Shown here one piece after another: positions 1 to 13,227 of a DNA stretch of 64,000 bases. Under the pieces are notes generated by a model. The model did not search any database. It saw only the letters and a program-made list of their open reading frames with translations, and was not told the DNA's origin. Each line of letters starts with the position of its first letter. Positions within the stretch are counted from its first letter, which is position 1. Location: contig CM076955.1 of the NCBI GenBank assembly GCA_039566865.1, forward strand, positions 22,055,501 to 22,119,500, written 5' to 3'. Position numbers and translations under genes: made by a program. The stretch comes from Aurelia coerulea. Taxonomy: Eukaryota; Cnidaria; Scyphozoa; Semaeostomeae; Ulmaridae.

Positions 1-2094
1 CAAGCCAGTACTTTGCTAGCTTCGCATCAGATTTCTTCAAACTGATCCTTATATTGGAGTTAAAATGTTAACTTAGAAAACAAAATCTACTTGGATAAAA
101 TCGGTGACAGTTGTCTCAAAATTCAAACTAGTTTACAACAATGTTTCTTTCGTCCGGGGTTCCTATCGTTCGGCAAGGTGCACCTATGCTGGCCTTACGT
201 CAAATGTGAAACAGTTCCCAGTATTTATCAGTAGGTAATTGCATGTGTAGCTTTTTGTAGTTTTACTTAATCTTCATTTATTTGCATGTCTTTATGTTCA
301 AGGCCACGGGCGTAGTCACTGTCTTTTGCTGCCTGTAGTATCGTACCTGTAGTGTTGTATTGTAGCATAGTAATTAGAAAGTATAGTAGGTAGTATGTGA
401 CGTAATGTTTTATGAATATAAAAGAAAAAAAAATATCTCATCTCTGAATCCTTCAAACTTCTTGTAGTTGTTGTCATAGTTGTTGTGGTTGTCTTAGTGG
501 TTGTTGTTGTTTAGGACACGTCGTATTAGGAACATGATGGCCTAACGTCCTGACATAACAAAACTGGCCTGCAACATTTCCATTTTTTACTTATACAATA
601 TCTCCGTCAATCTACCGTTTGCGAAGTCAACCCATCCCAAGGCAGGAGCACTTATAAAAATGTTTAAGTGAACAGATGGTTCTTGACCTGAAATTGGGTG
701 TTCTGGGGCAAATTGAACACTTAGAATCGAGATTTCCCTTAATTCCACACTATACCTTCATTAAGAAAAGACAAATTGCCTTTTTGTTAAGTATGTAAAC
801 CTAGAATGAGAGGATCTCTTCTGATTTCAGAATCCAATTAATTATGCAAGAACTTAAGTATTTGATTACCCCTTATGCACACACCCTTCTCCTCAAATTC
901 TCCCATTTCACAAATTTCTGTCAGTAACATAAGCAGGTGGCCAAGGATGTTCTTTCTTTTTATATTTTTTTCTGTCATGAATAATCAGATAAGGAAAATT
1001 CAAAATACGACAGGTATAATGTAAACAAAACATAATCATTCAACCTGTCTGATTTTAATAAAAGTACGGAATGGCTAATTAAAAATCGTTGACAATCCAA
1101 AAGTGAGATAGATCCAATAACCGGAAACAGAGCACCTTGCGCTTTGAGAACAAAAGACGGTGATCACATGACTGCGTCTAAGAAAAGATCTAGTCTAGCT
1201 ATTGTCCACAAGTGAAATGCATTGCAGTAATTTATATCTCAAGACGGAAATTAATCAGAGAATATTTTACTTTGGTAGAAATAGATCCAATGCGGATTAA
1301 TACATGTTAGAGGTATTGTTTATGATTCTGCGGGAGGAGCACAACTTATGCTACCCCTTGCAATAGAATACTAGTCATCATCCACGCTTACAGGGTTTTT
1401 GCAGGGTTAAAAGGTCTCATTTGTGAGGAGCAAAAAGTGTAAAAATATCTCATTGAAATCAAAGTTGACCAAGCACCGTGAACTATAGCCAATGAATTAT
1501 AGCCGAAGAAACAATGCTGTGTCTGGGTTTCTTCGTTCTATTTATAAAATACTTCCATCTTTGCATATTCCCTTTAAATGAGCTCGGCTTCCAATAACCC
1601 TTCGACGAACTTCTAGCCGGCATGCAGACGAGATTGATTTCTTTTCTTAGAGGTTTTCTCCTCCAGTAGAAACCTAAGATAGATAGAAACCTCTCGGAAA
1701 AGGAACCGGTTGAGTCTGCACGTAGGCTGCAAACTTATAACCCAAGGAACGTACTAGAACTCGAAGAGTCGAAAAAGGAGAAATATAAACAATGTAAGTG
1801 TGAGTGTTTAAAAGTAAATAGTAAATAAACAAAAACACAATTATAGTCTAGGATATAACACTCGGGATCACATTAAAGCTTTGGCAGGTTCTGCTAAACG
1901 AAGAAATAGAAATATTTGTGCCTGTATGAAACAAAACGGAATCGATATTTCAAACCATAGTCTGCCAGAGGGAACGACAAAAGGAGAGCCATTTTGGAAT
2001 AAATATTTATTCACAAGTGAAGGAAAAGCCAGGACTTCTTAAATTCTTCTAGATGAAATGAAAAGGATCATAAAGATGCAATTAATTTACGCAC
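1..2094. other. Presumed intron of the Rab11-FIP-like gene
   Basis: No exon was recognised here. The last visible FIP exon ends at 2095 in phase 2 with a GTGCGT donor, so this stretch should be intron of that gene. It holds no clear repeat array or transposon with recognisable ends. Short TTGTTG-rich stretch near 465-515. Confidence 0.5.
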
Positions 2095-5000
2095 CTCTCA
2101 ATTAATTTTCGATTATCATCTTTTGATTTGATTTGTTTCTCTCGATGACTTTCTTGATCGAGTTGAAGTGTCGAAACTTGAGTTGATAAAGATTCGATCT
2201 AAAACAAAGAATAACATTCAGTAATAAATCATAGGAGCTGAGTTGTTTTGGCATGGCTACCTACATCAATCTTCTTAACCTCTAAATTGCTTCGACATCC
2301 ACCAGGATATTTCATTTCGCGGTGAAAATCTCTTCACAAAAACATAGCAAGAAGTACAATTCTTCAGGCAGTCAGGGAACTGAGGTGAGATGTACAAATG
2401 TACACAAATGTATCAACCGCCCCTCCAAAGTTTCAGCATATCATAATGACAGAAAAAATTAATAATAAAAATTACATTTGTCAACAAAGAATTGATTTTT
2501 TTAGCCTTGATGTTTACCGCTTCTAGACCCAACGTGAAAAGATAATCTTGCATAGCGAAAAGAATGCAGAGGGACAACCTACCATTTCAACAGACTTGTA
2601 AATGCATCTGAAATTATTTCCACTGCACATACGGAAGGGGCAAGTAAAATTTCCAAGATGTATAAAAGTCTACCGATGAAGGGCTATGCTCAATACGTTT
2701 AATGTGCATTTATGTAGCAATAAAAGTCTATCAGTGAAACAAGTTCAGCTGCATAAAAGCAAAAATTTTAGACATATGAAAGGCCTCAATAAAGGGTGAA
2801 ATTTACAAATTTTGAAATAAAATTCTTACTTGACTAGCTAAGGCATGCATATTACATTCACTGTCTGAGTGTGCATTACCATGGCCATTTGGAAATTGAA
2901 AATCTTCTGTACTGTTATGTGTACTGCAATTAGCTGACTGAACCATACGAAGGCGGCTGTTCAAAACGAAAAAGATTAATTAAATATCTATCCAGGATAC
3001 CACTGAAAGAAGACGAAGAATTTCACAATTAAGATTAAGCACCTGATAATATCAATAAATGTTAAAGCAACAAGAACTTGCATCGGCTTCTGATAGAAAT
3101 GAGCGACAAAGAGAGTATTCATGATTTAAATCGAAAATCAATTTAGATTTTCAAATAAATAAATAAATAAATAAATAAAGACGTAGAGTGCTTGAATATG
3201 TTTTATTCCAAGTGATCTTTTAACTCTTTCTTCTGCAGGAAGCTTTTTGGGCAGCTGACATTCGAATCAATGTATTTTTCATGAACTGAAGAATTTCGAA
3301 TCAAGTTCAGTTTTATGTTTTAAATTCCACTACATACAATTTATTATGAAATAACTATACACACAAATTATGAAACTACAAGAATACAAGACAGTATTAC
3401 AGAAAAAGTAATGCAATTATGCAATGCAGGAAATTGATACAATATACAAATGAGAAACAAAAAATGATATAAATTGTATTGAGGGAATTACTTACAGGAG
3501 GGAACTCTTTTAGAAGGTAAACTAATCGAATTCAAAAGTTTTGAGAAATGACGATTTCTAGACTTACAACTTAGGCTCTTGTATTCGCTCCATTCAAGCA
3601 CTATATTTCCAACAACGTTGCACACCAAAACTTTGCGATCAGGTGCAGATACCTAAGGCTCAACTAATGAGTCTAGAGGCTTTCATTGAAGTAACAGACA
3701 TCTTTGAAGCAAATTGCGAGTCCTTGGTCCATATGGCTAAATTTTCCAATATGGCAGGACCACATGGAACAGTGCCAACCTCCAAAGGCAGAAATGTGCA
3801 GGTCTTGTGGCTGTCACGATCAATTCGCAACTGACCATGTTCCTGATTAGAAGCCAGGGTACAACGTTCGGTTGCCAATTATAGGACAGTAAAATGTAAA
3901 CCAATATTCCTTAACCTTAATCCCTTCAAGAGAATTAGCTAAGTTGCTATAATCAGAAGGAAGCTTGTCCGCTACCTACCTTCCCTAACATAGAGTAAAA
4001 TTGCATTTCGATAAACGATTGCTTTTGTCTCATTTAGTGGTTTTCGAAGTACAGCAATATAAGTTTACCAACTAGCGACAAATATTGCAATTTCTGAAAG
4101 ATCTATTCAGTTCCATATAGATGATCTATTTTTAGAGCAAAGTCGTCTTGTCTACTGCTTGCCTTTATAACTTCCTTCACAATATCATGGTATTGCAAGT
4201 CTAATCTTTTTATACTTTTTGGATACTTCTGAGGCACAAAAATCAACCAACAGAAACTTATTATCTTGAAGAAAAGTTTGTCATCTCCATTCCCTTATTC
4301 ATCAAGTAAAATATCTACACTATTGTTCTTGCCTTACCTGCCCGTAAAGCAGTATTCTGATAAAGAATTGCGCATGTTTCCTACAGGACTGCAGGTATCC
4401 CTCTTGAAAGCATGCAACTGGTTTCAGAACACTGTGCTGATTATTTCTTTTGTCTTAACTACTTTTTAACAATTCTACAGGTTTCTGAAATGCAAAAATC
4501 TAGCACCTGAACTCCATAATTTATTGATAACCCCAAAAGTTCTTGCTGCTAAATCTATCAACCTTTGTAAGCTATTTTGTAGCTGATTTTAAAATCTGAC
4601 CACACTACTGTGAAAAAGGTTTATCCTAACTGTTATATCTGAACAGACGTCTGCAAATTTGTTCCCAAAACACTGGAAAATAAATGGCAACCAAGCTGCT
4701 GATCTGTTAAACAACTGTACTTGCTGAGATTGCTTGCAAGCAGATGGAAATTATGTTGGAGCTGAAACAGTTGAAATAAAAAACAAGACACGCTATATAT
4801 ACCCTGCATATATTTAGCTCCAGTGTAACTACATATCAAAAGTGTACTAAAAAGAGATAAAAAATGGCGAGAGGCAGACCACACCCTAAATATCTCAATT
4901 TGGTCACACAAACTTTCTTCACATATCAAAGTCCTTTTGATTAAATTATAAATCAAAGCATTCTATGTTACATAAGGTTATATTAGTGTTATGCTATGTT

Positions 5001-8000
5001 GAGCTGAGCTACGTTTTGTTATATTTTTTACATCTGTTCAGAAACTTGATTTGTTTAGTCAAATATCTAGCATTGTGGTTTTTAGTTATAGTTAGGATCT
5101 GAGCCTGGAAACCTTTCAACAAAAACATTAAATACACAGAAAAATACTGCAAAGTTAGCAAAAAATAAGAAAGCAATTGAACTTCTTTTGATTTAGCTCC
5201 ATCATGTTTGATAAGATTTATGATCGATTTGCAAACAATTTTGACATCAAAAGAAACATGAAAAAATGAAAACATTGAGCACTCACCGAGCAACCGCTGA
5301 GCCAGATATACGACGCTGATACAGTCGGCGACTGGAATAAAAATCAGACAGCTCAAAGGATGATGTATCTAAAATTTCAGGACAGGCCAAATACAAATAT
5401 CACTGCAAAAATCATAGTTAAAAATTCGAACATTACAATCTGCTCAATGTTGCTGATACAATGTCTTCTTAGCTTCCTTACAAAAAATATTGTAAATTTT
5501 TCAAATAAGAACTACGAAGAAATTTGAACATATTCTCAAAGAATTACTAGGCAGGAAACCATGTTAATGTGTGCAAGGCCTGTACTGCAGAAACTTACTC
5601 TTTATCAGGTGTTGAATAATCAGAATGAACAGACGCTGTTTCGTCTCCATCACTAACTTCCCCAAATCCTTCAAATCCTTCCTCTTTAGAATGATGCTCA
5701 CTCGTTCTTCCAAGCAAATTTGTTTGGAATATTGATCGATGTTTCCTTTTATGTTTATGGATTCCATGAAGGGGGTAAGTCGAATAAATTGAGAGATAGT
5801 CTTTTCCTTTTACATTGTGATGATGATGATTATTGTTTTGAATATCTTGACATGGACTCATTTGGTCATCCAGGTCTCCATAATAGTCATTTGTTGAAGC
5901 TGTGCTGTGCGTGGGGCTATCAGGCTGAAATGGAGAAGTGAAATTTGAGACGGATAAAAAAAAAAGTAGAATAATTGTGATCAAATTCTACACAACTTGA
6001 TAGCGACATCAAAATAGCAAAAAGTTTGCCTTAAGATGCTGTGCTGCGTGTGGGGCTATCAGGCTGAAAATGGAGAATAGACATTTGAGACGGATGACAA
6101 TAAAAAGCAGAATAATTATGATCAAATTCTACACAACTTGATAGCGACATCAAAATAGCAAAAAGTTTGCCTTAAGATGCTGTGCTGCGTGTGGGGCTAT
6201 CAGGCTGAAAATGGAGAATAGACATTTGAGACGGATGACAATAAAAAGCAGAATAATTATGATCAAATTCTACACAACTTGATAGCGACATCAAAATAGC
6301 AAAAAGTTTGCCTTAAGATGCTGTGCTGCGTGTGGGGCTATCAGGCTGAAATGGAGAAGTGAAATTTGAGACGGATAAAAAAAAAGTAGAATAATTGTGA
6401 TCAAATTCTACACAACTTGATAGCAACATCAAAATAGCCGAAAGTCTGCCTAAAGATGATGAATAATTGTTTTCGGTTTTAGCATCAACAATAGACCTTT
6501 TTGTTATCCTATAGATGAGTCTGGATCAAGCAATATTTCATACTTTTCATTTGAACATTTGAGTGAATGGTATAAGAGAGCTTCTTTCTATATTGTGCAT
6601 ATATTTTGAAACTTCATGAGATTTGTGCAAAATGGATATATAAAAATGTTGCCCAACCCAGATTCCTAGTTGTTTATTCTGGTCATACAAAAATTCATTC
6701 AAGGGACATCCACAATTCAGATTTGACAAGCAGTACTGCAGGATACAGATATTTTTGCAAAAACACACACATACTGAGTAAGTGGATAGTACAAACAATG
6801 ATCGGCACATTATCATGACAAGAAGTCTCAAGAACTCTCAAGAATGTTAAGGAATTCTACACTACACATTGATAAGGATTCTTGTTCCATATGAAAGACT
6901 GTAAATTGTTTTAAAGAAGAATTCTTAAAAAATTAAAAACAGTTTGAGAATTCTTAGGCAGGAAACCATGTTAATGTGGGCAAGCCCTCTACTGTAGAAA
7001 CTGTGAGCACTTACATCATCAAAGAATCCTTCACTGTCTGTATAAGATCTTTGTCTAGGCTCCAATAATACTGGCGAGTCTGGAAGTTTAGTTTGTTGCT
7101 GCTGCTGCTGCTGCTCTCCTGCAAGTAAAATGATTTTGTATTTGAAAAGTATATCTTTCAGCTTCAAAACATAACCAAAATGAAGGTCTCCACATGTCCT
7201 TATGAGAACAAACAATGAAGCTTTGATGATATCATGCTTGAAAATTTTGAAATCTGAAATCATTTTTAATTATAAAATGCAAGCTATAAAGGGCCAATAA
7301 AGCATACAGCTATTTAGAGTAAGAACTAAATCAGACTTGGCTGTGACTGAATTTATCAAAGGAAAAGAATCAATATAAAGCATACTGCCATGACCTCAGT
7401 TTTGCAGGACAAATCTTAAAGGTGAAAAAGCTGTGTTTTTAGACATGAACAGACTTGCAGTTGGCTTGGAGTAGAGAATATGCAAAAGGAAACAGAACAT
7501 TTGGCTGTTTTCACTTTTTGAAATTCATTTTTTGTGCAATAATAAAAAGAAGCATGGGTAGTTCTGCAGATAACTTCTGCCTTGTAATTTTTGATGTCCT
7601 TCTACTACTGCATTACTAATTTGATAAAAAGTAAGGAGATGAACTCTATATCACATGAGAGATTATCCTATAAGCTTGAAGCTTGATAACGTATTTACCA
7701 AGCGTTATTTCTTTAACTCTTTGGCAAAAATCTTGAAATGTGACTCTCCCATGACCATTTGGATCAAGCTGTTTCAAAATTGGTTCCAGTTCCTGGAAAG
7801 TAAAGAAAATTCCCATCAGAACTGTGATATATTTGAATTATATTTGTATACATGAAACTTGAACATTCTGTTTATTATCCCAAAAAACATTTTCTGCTGA
7901 CAACATCTAGGTCTTTCTGCCGCCTGTACGAGGCTATGGACAGGACCAGAAAACACCCTTTGTGGTAATTTCGCAGAACACTTCTTGTTTGTGACAAGTA

Positions 8001-9077
8001 AATATTAATAAGCAACTTTTATTTTATAGATTTTCACATTTTGTTACTGTAACTATTTACTCCACATAAAATATTATTACCACAGGCAAAGGATTCTATT
8101 AAAATTCTATTTTTTCAGAGGAATCAAATCTGCTAACTACTATCTTTGGTTACCAATTCTATGCTCAAAGTGATAATGACCATTAATGAATAATTAACTT
8201 TTGCCAAGGTATAGAATTAGTATTTTGATTGCAGGCTACAAGACATATTAAATAGGGGGCAGGAAACATATAAACATCAAATTGCATTTTGGTTCAAAAA
8301 CAAACATTTTACCTCAGCAACAGGGGAAATAATTGTCATTACTTTATTTATCTCTTTAAAAATATGGTCTTAATTTGACTAAAATTGTCTGCCTTGGTTG
8401 ACAAAAGAATTTCTAGCATGTAGGGAAGTGTGTGTGCCTAAGCTAAGAATTTCTGGTTCTGCCTGAAAACTAAATCAAAACTAAAAATAAATCTCGTTTC
8501 TGCCTAGTTTCATTCAGGAATCAATTCTCTCTTTGTCTAAGCAGGAAGGATCAATCATCAGAAAAAATTGTCTGACCAGGAAGGGTCAAAAGGAAACTGG
8601 AAATAAAACTTTGCCTTCTGGGCCTTTCTTTTAAAAACAAATAGGAGTTTAAAAGCAACAGCCCGTTATATTTCTCACTATTTATACAGTAACCCGCAAT
8701 CCCTGTATTTGGAGAATAACGGTGTTAGCTTATCCCCAAGTTAATTCTTTTTGAGCGCAAATCACGCACTAAAGCTGTTGAGATTTTGTGACCAAAACAC
8801 TTCCTCTACAATATAAATCATTTCGACTTCATTTCATCCATAATTGGACAATCTTCCACGTTAAACTCTTCAGCAAACAAAGCAAACAATATCCAATCCA
8901 GCAGCAACAAAACAACAAAGTAATAAAACGGCCTTCATATCATACATCTAAATTCTCGAATGAATGTTGCTTGCCAAGTTGTAACAAGTCTTCAATTTTC
9001 ACGAAGCCATCTCCATTTGTATCGCATGAATCGAAAACAGGTTTCAATAATGTCAAAATTTCTTCATGTCCTTCCAT
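2095..9077 (-). CDS. RAB11FIP3/4: Rab11-FIP3/4-like (class II Rab11 effector), 5' part, 3' end off left edge
   Basis: Class II Rab11-FIPs are coiled-coil effectors of Rab11/Arf GTPases in recycling-endosome traffic and cytokinesis. Exons in transcript order: 9077-8946, 7792-7699, 7118-7015, 5924-5599, 5331-5287, 2956-2830, 2198-2095; all junctions keep frame (phases 0,1,0,2,2,0). The start ATG at 9077 opens an EF-hand with loop DTNGDGFVKIED; exon 2 gives a second, degenerate EF-hand (LDPNGHGRVTFQDFC), close to the LDPNDLGRINFKDFC of vertebrate FIP4. Exon 3 carries a seven-Gln run (CTG repeat) and an acidic SEGFFDD stretch. Exon 4 is His/Ser-rich and acidic (DYYGDLDD). Exon 6 (RMVQSANCSTHNSTEDFQF) matches the FIP4 region before the coiled coil, and exon 7 is heptad-like. 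The coiled coil and Rab-binding domain must lie left of the window; no further exon was found in 1-2094. Family assignment is strong; FIP3 versus FIP4 is not resolved. Confidence 0.9.
2672..2701 (+). other. Degenerate hammerhead-like core remnant
   Basis: Reads GATGAAGGGCTATGCTCAAT followed by ACG. It is a diverged copy of the motif at 59737-59760 (CTGA-GA, a three-pair GGG/CCC stem with a short loop, then GATAC). Similar CTGANGA-stem-GAAAC strings occur in hammerhead ribozymes spread by retroelements. Here both the CTGA box and the GAAAC box are altered, so cleavage activity is not expected. Confidence 0.25.
3155..3178. repeat. AAAT microsatellite
   Basis: About five to six AAAT units in an intron of the FIP-like gene. 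Confidence 0.85.
5899..6460. repeat. Four tandem ~141-bp units that repeat an exon head and its splice acceptor
   Basis: Copies of a unit containing GTGGGGCTATCAGGCTGAAA start near 5899, 6038, 6179 and 6320. The first (leftmost) copy is the real 5' end of FIP exon 4 with its acceptor at 5925-5926 (minus strand). The other three copies repeat the pyrimidine tract, the AG and the first codons (PDSPTRSTAS in translation), then run into a stop. They therefore look like decoy acceptors lying upstream in the transcript. The two outer copies share an A-rich variant and the two middle copies share another, which suggests stepwise duplication. Confidence 0.9.
7098..7118. repeat. CTG/CAG microsatellite coding polyglutamine
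   Basis: Trinucleotide run at the start of FIP-like exon 3, translated as seven consecutive Gln on the minus strand. Confidence 0.85.
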
Positions 9078-10199
9078 GATTATTAGTTAGTCTTTCGTGC
9101 ACCTTCTCTGCCTTTTATACCATCATTATATCATTCAATTCCAATGTTTTTATCCATCTTTTCCGCTGCTATTCCTTTCGCTTCTTCTCCATGCTGAAAT
9201 TTATTCTAAAGTGTTTTTGACAACAACCACCGTCGTCATGCGCATGCTCGTCATTGTCCTCCGCAGAAGAAACGGAATTGCGAATCCTTTCCGTAGCTTC
9301 AGAATTTTTTCAAATCCTTTTCCGCTTTCTCAATGCTGGATTTAGTGACTCACAGCAAGAAGTGCAGTGGCGAATCTAGCGGTCATGCTGCTCATGCTCA
9401 GCATGACCAACAATTTTCAGAGATATCATGAATATTTTTTCACCAGAAAAAATATTTCTTTGAAAAACTTTCTTTAAAATCACAACATATGTCATAGTAC
9501 AACAAATTTTACCCTTAGCATCTTGACCTGTCGATACCTTGGTCCCCTGTGTTAACTCGTGCTCGATTCGGAGCGCCAGACCTATCATAGGGTTTCTATA
9601 CTAATGTTGTAGCTACACTGTGCAGTTATGGTCAAATTTCACTGTTTTCCGTACTGGTTCCCTATGTTATGTCTTGCCGATCTGAAATCGCAGGAGATGG
9701 GTCATTATAATCATAAACCTAGCAATGAATTGATTGGCTGGAGCTGATCTAACGCATGCCCATTGCGCCAGTTTTCGACATAAGGTCCTGCGGAAGTTCA
9801 AAAGCAGGATACGCATTGAAACAATGGAAATGATGACGATATAAACTTTGTTTTGTGAGATTGACTGGCCTAGGCTCCGTTCAAGATGAAGTGTCAGTGC
9901 CCCTACATACACGTCTGGTTGGAGAATTATTATTTGAATTTTGATTATTGTGGAATGCAAAGATTCACTGGAAGTCCTTCTTTATCGAGGGAGACATTGT
10001 GCAGCCTAGTTCTCAAGAAAATCTTGTGCAGCTTCAGGCTAGCAGAAGCCAGAAAGGGAGGGTATGTGATTGTAGGCCTAGGCCAATAACCAAACGCCAA
10101 CTGCAAAGCAAAGCTTGTTCTGAAGAGGAAGGACAGTGTCCCAAGATATTCCAAGAAGTCTCGTGGTAAATGAAGGAAGGTAGAAAGGTAGGCTGTGGG

Positions 10200-10516
10200 G
10201 GAAATTCCAGTACTGTGAAAATAAATAATTAAGAAACTATTTATTTTGATAAAGGAGGTGCCTAACATATTTTACAGTCTTTTCACTCGTTTCCTGTATC
10301 ATATTACTCGAGAAGTACTTGAGCAATGTCTAAACATTGGAAATGCTTACAAAAACATCGTTTTGAAATGTTCATAAGGGCATAGGCAGTGACCATGAAG
10401 ATTGTTATAGAACCTGTAAGAAACTCATAAGAAACTCTGAGTACTGAAAATCTGATATTTTTAAGAAACTTTCAGTACCGAGCAAAATTCTTAGTTTCTC
10501 ATAAAAAAATATGCGC
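10200..10516 (-). mobile_element. MITE of the TATAAGAAACTAAG family
   Basis: Minus-oriented relative to the copy at 33911-34307. It shares the internal blocks TTTCCTGTATCATA, GAGCAATGTCTAAACATT and AAGAAACTTTCAGTAC, and ends in TTAGTTTCTCATAAAAAAAT. The boundary near 10200 is approximate. Confidence 0.7.
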
Positions 10517-12000
10517 AAGTGTTCTCTTTGCCATATTCATAGACAAGCCTAGTATTTTAGACTTACCTTCGAAGAAAATTGTCCTGTTCTTGCAGTATTA
10601 TCATAATTTGTTGCTGACAAAAGGAACTTTTGCAAGATAATTTTCTCTCTGCATTATTATTATCTCCAAGGTACTTTGCTTTGGCTAGGAAGGGGGGGGG
10701 GGGGGGTGCTCAGGTTACTCTTTGGGTCTAAAACTTTGACAAAAAAATAATATTTTTGGGTTTGTCATTTGTACAAGAATTTCTATGAGTTCCCTGAACT
10801 TCTGGATTATTTTCTGGGTCTCAAACTGAGAAAAATTGAATAGAATATAAAAATGAATTTACAAACAAAATCAAAGTCAAGCAGCATTATCAAAATACGC
10901 GAACATTTAAATATATACATTACATGAAATCTATCAGTTCAGGGCATTTTCCATATATTGTTGATGACAAAGAATAAATAGTTTTGGCTATGTAGGCTAA
11001 GAAAAGTTATCTTGTGGGTCCATTTTGATGCTAGAAAATTTTTTTGGTTGATATTTTGTACCACAGCCAGAGCACCCTTACCCTATTTATATAAGAATAA
11101 CCCCCCACCAGGTTATTATCAGCATATGTGTTACTAACCAAACGAGCTTTCCAAGAGAACTTTGCTTTTTCTGCTTCCCTTCTCCCTTCTGCTTAAAAAG
11201 ATATTCCTGTGATTTGGGACTTGAGTTTCAGTCAATGATCTTTTCATTGAGGATTAAACAATGGCAACTGCTCAACAGAAATGATTGTATGACATCTGAA
11301 ACCCTAACACATGCCTGCCAGATTAGTGATGAACAAATGTTTTACTGCTGATATGCCTGTTTTGAAACAAGAAAATTTTTGAGAACAATTCTTGGCCTAA
11401 AGTGTTTGAAAATAAGAATTTTTCATGAATGTATAGGTGTATTTTATATCTCTACAGAAATGGCATTGTTCAAGCCTTTTTACAACAATGGGCGTTCCCA
11501 GGCAGAAAAATGGGCGCGGCACAAGATATTTTCCGCGCCGTTTCCGCCTCCGGCGCAAGGAGCCTCTTCTATTCGCCTTCCGCCCAGAGCATGACCTACC
11601 ATTTTCGCTCAGCTTCGCCACTGAAGAAGTGGGAAGTTTATTCAATTTCTGCAAACTCATTCCTTGTTTTAGCAAATGATTGTATTTAAAAATATTTGTT
11701 TGAAACGGGAATTTACTCGTGGAAACAAATGTTGTTGGTAAACTATTGACCATTTATCTGAGATGCTCGTAGAAAATAATTTGAAGAATCTTTGATACGG
11801 TATAAGAAAACTGAAGGGGGTAGCTAAACTATTATAAATGCAAAAGCACGCTGCAAACTTTATTCTTCGCAGCACAAATATCTCTCCGTACAAGATTAAG
11901 GAGCATTTACCACCCAGGGTCCTTTGCGTGCATGCTACAATTTCAGAGTGTCTGAAAATCAAATTTGGTCCAAGCAAAAAATATGAATCCACACACTGCA

Positions 12001-12403
12001 GTACACGTTTTTTTTATAAGAAACTTGGATAAGCCCAAAGTATTAAAAGTTTCTTAATTTACGTGAAAATTTCAGTTTTTTAGTACTAAAAGTTTCTTAA
12101 TGTGTTTCTTATTTCTTGGATGCATTTAGGATGCATGTAGTTTCTACCACTGCCAAGTACTCGTTTCTTGACAGACAGCACCATTTTTAGCGAGAAGGAG
12201 AGTTCTATTTGATTCAAAATATAAATCTATCATGAGTATTACTAAAATATAAAGTCTCAACGACAATTTTCCCATGATTCCCTTGTGTTTGGCTTTAAAA
12301 GTTTCTTAGCAATTCTCAAGCATAGTACCAGAGTTTCTTAATTTTTTCGCCATCCTAGTACTAGTTTCTTAGAAACCAGTTCCTTATAAGAGAAAAAACG
12401 TGC
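12001..12403. mobile_element. MITE, diverged subfamily of the TATAAGAAACT group
   Basis: Inverted ends GTACACGTTTTTTTTATAAG at 12001 and CTTATAAGAGAAAAAACGTG ending near 12402. Between them lie several TTTCTTA/TAAGAAA blocks. No coding capacity. Confidence 0.7.
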
Positions 12404-12601
12404 AGTTGAATGATAAAAAAGTTTGACTTTAGTAGTTTACTTTCTATGAGTTCAATCACAGCAGTGTGGATCCATGTTATTGATTTTCAGATTGTCGGAA
12501 ACTGCAGCGTGCCCGCAAACGACAATAGCTCTTAACTTTATCTGGTCTGCTCTAAATCACATTTCCTGAACTACGTAGGTCATGTACCCTGTCACGTTGC
12601 C

Positions 12602-13227
12602 CCGGGGGGGGGGGGGGGGGGGGGGGGTACTTGACTTAAATTTGTACGGGGGTGTGCCCACGAAAAAAATTTTCTTTTACCCTGCTCCAGAATTTTTCGC
12701 TCAAAATGATAACCTGTTCTAGAAAAAATGGATGAAAAGTATACTCAAAAACATGAAATTTGACCCAGGGTGCATTCCATGTAAAACCTACGCCGAAGGT
12801 ACGCCGAGCCCCAAGCTTTCGTACGCCAGGTGTTTTCAGGGAGAGAGAATACACATCATATCAAAAGAGACTGCTAATTCACATAAGAAAAGATCGAGGG
12901 CAACTTCACATCAACGCCAAGGTAGGTTGATTTTCGAATGCCGTCACGCCAAGAACCGATTTTATTGAAAAAATGACGCCGCTACGCCAACAAAAAGTCA
13001 GGTCTACGCTGAAGATCTTCGGGCCTAAGTACATGGACTGCACCCTGGAATTTGACCGAAAAACGACCCGATCTAGCAGAATATTCCCCTTTGACATGTT
13101 TTGACAACCTGCTCTAGAAAAATTGCCTCATTTTGATACCCTGTGCTAGAAAAAATAGGTGAAAACGATACCCTTAAAAACGGCACATCCCCGTCGGACA
13201 AATATACTAAGTACCCCCCCCCCCGGG
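12602..13227. mobile_element. Non-autonomous DNA transposon with G/C-run ends and 9-bp target duplication
   Basis: A direct repeat CACGTTGCC lies at 12593-12601 and 13228-13236. The enclosed 626 bp begins with CC plus a long G-run and GTAC, and ends with GTAC plus a C-run and GGG, as inverted ends. Internal blocks TTTGATACCCTG and CTAGAAAAA recur in both halves. A 9-bp duplication is typical of Mutator-like elements, but no transposase is present, so the superfamily is inferred. Confidence 0.8.

Noticed and set aside
2255..2340. An extra FIP exon between exons 6 and 7
   Set aside because: A frame with SNLEVKKID and a GTAGGT donor is present, but no acceptor gives the needed phase, and exons 6 and 7 join directly in good agreement with FIP4.
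3643..3878. Small coding exon in a FIP-like intron
   Set aside because: Two opposing short frames cover the same bases and neither fits the phase of the neighbouring FIP exons.
9667..10268. Coding gene on either strand
   Set aside because: Overlapping frames on both strands, none with a recognisable domain or splice partners; the right part is a MITE.
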